8,528 nucleotides of DNA, from the NCBI GenBank assembly GCA_964579505.1, contig CAZOGC010000031.1:1-8528 (forward strand). The letters are read 5' to 3'. Numbering within the stretch: the stretch's first letter is position 1; every line of letters begins with the position of its first letter. Below the pieces are notes generated by a model. The model saw only the letters and a program-made list of their open reading frames with translations, made no database searches and was not told the origin of the DNA. The DNA is from JAJYSO01 sp964579505 (lineage in GTDB: Bacteria > Bacteroidota > Bacteroidia > Flavobacteriales > Flavobacteriaceae). Both the position numbers and the translations under genes were made by a program. Shown here piece after piece: positions 7,375 to 8,528 of this stretch.

Positions 7375-8187
7375 TTGATTGTTAGAATTTTGGCGAAGCT
7401 ACTTCCTTTTTTAGCGAGCCTTTTTGTAAATTTGAAAGAAGAAAATGTGCTGAGAAAGTTCATTTTCTATTTACACGTATATAAATTGAAAAAAATACTC
7501 CTTATCGCACATCGTGGGTTGTGGAAAACGCCCAAGACGGCTCAAAATTCTTTGCAGGCAGTAAAAGCAGCTATTGCATTACCTGCTGACGGGGTAGAAA
7601 TAGATGTGCGAATGACAAAAGATGAGGTGTTGTATCTAAGCCATGATGCAAAAATAAATGGAGTTCGTTTACAAACAACAACTTCGTTTGTTATCGATAA
7701 ACTTTCCTTATCAAATGGGGGGGCACCAGCTAGATACACTGATTTTATTGCCTTGGTAAAAAAGCATGCGGATTTAAAATTGTATATTGAAATAAAACCG
7801 ATTGGCAGGAGACATCATCGCAAAATATTGATTCAAAAAGCAATTAGCCTATTGCAAAAACACCAACTGTTGTCGCGCACGATTATTTTGTCGTTTAGTT
7901 TTACGGTTTTAAAAGAAGTTTTGCAATACGCGCCAGGAGTTACAGTAATGTATTTGTTGGAAAGGCGGTGGTTGTTGAGGCTAAATCGTCTGCGCAAACA
8001 TGCGGTTCAATGGGTTGGTTTTTCTCTTAATTTAGTAAAAAAACGTCCTCATTTAGTTGAAAAGGTTCACCAAAAAGGAATGAACGTAAATGTATGGACG
8101 GTCAATACTTCAAGCGAAGCAAAAGCACTTTTGAAATACCCTATTTCATCAATCACTTCAGATACGCCTGATCAAATAATTTTTTAG
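7375..8187 (+). CDS. Glycerophosphodiester phosphodiesterase (GDPD) family protein; start uncertain
   Basis: This is a TIM-barrel phosphodiesterase of the GDPD family, which hydrolyses glycerophosphodiesters to sn-glycerol 3-phosphate and an alcohol. Numbered from the TTG at 7375 (270 residues), HRG is at 46-48, the metal-binding ExD at Glu75/Asp77 (VEIDV), the second catalytic His in HD at 90-91, and the further acidic ligand in YIEIK at 137-141. The late VWTVN motif is near 247-251. The usual PENT motif after HRG reads AQNS (Gln57 replaces Glu), a departure that could affect activity. There is no in-frame ATG before the core; an in-frame stop at 7369-7371 limits the start. Candidate starts are TTG 7375, GTG 7447 and TTG 7486; the last gives MKKILLIAHRG and 233 residues, the compact form usual for intracellular GDPDs. 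The first 37 residues are hydrophobic or basic and overlap an exact -7 box, so I suspect they are not translated. The gene stands alone between a divergent gene and a tRNA. Confidence 0.85.
   Translation: MIVRILAKLLPFLASLFVNLKEENVLRKFIFYLHVYKLKKILLIAHRGLWKTPKTAQNSLQAVKAAIALPADGVEIDVRMTKDEVLYLSHDAKINGVRLQTTTSFVIDKLSLSNGGAPARYTDFIALVKKHADLKLYIEIKPIGRRHHRKILIQKAISLLQKHQLLSRTIILSFSFTVLKEVLQYAPGVTVMYLLERRWLLRLNRLRKHAVQWVGFSLNLVKKRPHLVEKVHQKGMNVNVWTVNTSSEAKALLKYPISSITSDTPDQIIF
7427..7434 (+). promoter_or_regulatory. Candidate -7 box inside the 5' part of the GDPD frame
   Basis: TAAATTTG exactly matches TAnnTTTG and equals the -7 box of the divergent NdpA-like gene. Transcription would start near 7438, downstream of the TTG at 7375, which would force use of GTG 7447 or TTG 7486. 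No clear TTG sits at the -33 distance, and AT-rich DNA yields such boxes by chance, so this is a candidate only. Confidence 0.35.
7440..7468 (+). repeat. 8-bp inverted repeat just upstream of the likely GDPD start
   Basis: AGAAAATG (7440-7447) and CATTTTCT (7461-7468) are perfectly complementary around a 13-base spacer. If transcription starts near 7438 the repeat would form a hairpin at the very 5' end of the mRNA, ending 17 bases before TTG 7486. It could equally be an operator or chance in AT-rich DNA. Confidence 0.35.
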
Positions 8188-8219
8188 GGGAAGAAAGAAT
8201 AATTCTTACGAAAACCCTC

Positions 8220-8227
8220 TATTTTTG
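8220..8227 (+). promoter_or_regulatory. -7 box of the tRNA-Ser gene
   Basis: TATTTTTG exactly matches TAnnTTTG. It predicts transcription from about 8231, leaving a 5' leader of roughly 23 bases for RNase P to remove before the mature tRNA at 8254. No TTG is seen at the -33 position. The preceding bases (8188-8219) contain only a small palindrome AAGAAT-A-ATTCTT (8195-8207) after the GDPD stop, with no clear T-run of its own. Confidence 0.55.
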
Positions 8228-8253
8228 CACGCATTTACATTAATATAATGATA

Positions 8254-8341
8254 GGAGAGATGCCGGAGCGGTCGAACGGGGCGGTCTCGAAAACCGTTGT
8301 TCCGCTTTGCGGAACCGTGGGTTCGAATCCCACTCTCTCCG
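8254..8341 (+). tRNA. tRNA-Ser (anticodon CGA)
   Basis: This is an 88-base class II tRNA. The acceptor stem pairs GGAGAGA (8254-8260) with TCTCTCC (8334-8340), with discriminator G at 8341. The anticodon stem GCGGT / ACCGT encloses loop CTCGAAA (8286-8292), giving anticodon CGA at 8288-8290, which reads the serine codon UCG. The long variable arm typical of serine tRNAs folds as GTTCCGC / GCGGAAC with a TTT loop (8299-8315). The T arm is GTGGG-TTCGAAT-CCCAC (8317-8333). CCA is not encoded (CAA follows the discriminator), so the CCA-adding enzyme must complete the 3' end. A terminator follows after 7 bases, so it is a single-gene unit. Confidence 0.97.
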
Positions 8342-8348
8342 CAAAATA

Positions 8349-8383
8349 AAAGTAGCTGTTTCAAAACTCAAAACAGCTACTTT
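8349..8383. terminator. Terminator after tRNA-Ser
   Basis: AAAGTAGCTGTTT (8349-8361) pairs perfectly over 13 bp with AAACAGCTACTTT (8371-8383) around a 9-base loop. The A-rich left flank and T-rich right flank suit termination in both directions: TTTATAATTT follows on plus and TTTTATTTT on minus. It closes the tRNA transcript, and it also lies 5 bases past the stop of the minus-strand reading frame at 8389. Confidence 0.8.
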
Positions 8384-8388
8384 ATAAT

Positions 8389-8475
8389 TTATATTGGTTT
8401 CCAATAGCGTCCAAAACGTTTTTCAGAAATCTCTGCAAAACCTTTGTATACTTTATTCTTGAGTGATTTTAGCAT
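8389..8475 (-). CDS. Short unidentified minus-strand reading frame at the right edge
   Basis: From ATG 8475 this would encode 28 residues, basic and aromatic-rich, ending KRFGRYWKPI. I do not recognise it. The frame is open for a further 16 codons upstream, back to an in-frame stop at 8524-8526, and those codons also look protein-like (FDRPKEVKLSKTISS). A bidirectional terminator begins 5 bases after its stop, which supports some minus-strand gene ending here. It may be a genuine small protein, the tail of a longer gene broken by a frameshift near 8500-8525, or chance. A second frame from the window edge ends at 8499-8501 (DKFSIGQKK) and could be the end of the neighbouring gene instead. Nothing else is visible in 8391-8528. 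Confidence 0.3.
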   Translation of the reverse strand: MLKSLKNKVYKGFAEISEKRFGRYWKPI

Positions 8476-8528
8476 TGAAGAGATTGTTTTTGAAAGTTTT
8501 ACTTCTTTTGGCCTATCGAAAATTTATC

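Noticed and set aside
8254..8341. tRNA-Ser as an attachment site for an integrated element
   Set aside because: No integrase, no direct repeat of the tRNA 3' end and no foreign-looking genes are seen in the window; the tRNA is followed directly by its terminator.
1..8528. CRISPR array, insertion sequence, toxin-antitoxin or defence cassette
   Set aside because: No regularly spaced direct repeats, no transposase or terminal inverted repeats and no gene pair of that kind are visible; every gene of substantial length is accounted for by a known family.

Overview
The window looks like chromosomal DNA from a member of the Bacteroidota, most likely class Flavobacteriia. The DNA is AT-rich. Start codons lack Shine-Dalgarno sequences and are preceded by A/T-rich leaders. 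Several genes have an upstream TAnnTTTG box, the -7 element of the Bacteroidota primary sigma factor. The HtpG and SMUG2/DUF4918-type glycosylase sequences are also typical of this group. This assignment rests on motifs and recall of families, not on a database search.

Layout from left to right. A strong terminator (9-48) ends htpG (75-1961, minus), encoding the Hsp90 chaperone. A 165-base gap with a small hairpin terminator separates it from a SMUG2-like uracil-DNA glycosylase gene (2127-2816, minus). That gene is divergent, across about 118 bases, from recG (2935-5037, plus), the branch-migration helicase. Nine bases after recG comes a gene for a secreted GH33 sialidase (5047-6165, plus). 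The sialidase gene converges on a gene for a nucleoid-associated protein of the NdpA/YejK family (6187-7245, minus); a perfect 12-bp inverted repeat covers the junction. Next are a glycerophosphodiester phosphodiesterase-family gene (up to 8187, plus) with no ATG start, a tRNA-Ser(CGA) (8254-8341) and its terminator. The last ~140 bases hold only a short minus-strand reading frame that I cannot identify.

Functionally this is mostly housekeeping: protein folding (HtpG), DNA repair and recombination (SMUG2-like glycosylase, RecG), nucleoid structure (NdpA-like) and translation (tRNA-Ser). Two genes for enzymes acting on host glycans or lipids (sialidase, GDPD) are interspersed. The genes do not form one pathway. 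The sialidase has no sialic-acid transport or catabolism genes beside it here, and its only visible promoter is that of recG.

I saw no mobile element, CRISPR array, phage gene or defence system, and nothing I would call a new biological system. The observations worth a second look are regulatory or structural: the coding terminator at the convergent junction, the near-leaderless recG start, the unresolved GDPD start with an internal -7 box and a changed PENT motif, the related terminator sequences at the two ends, and the unexplained minus-strand frame at the right edge.
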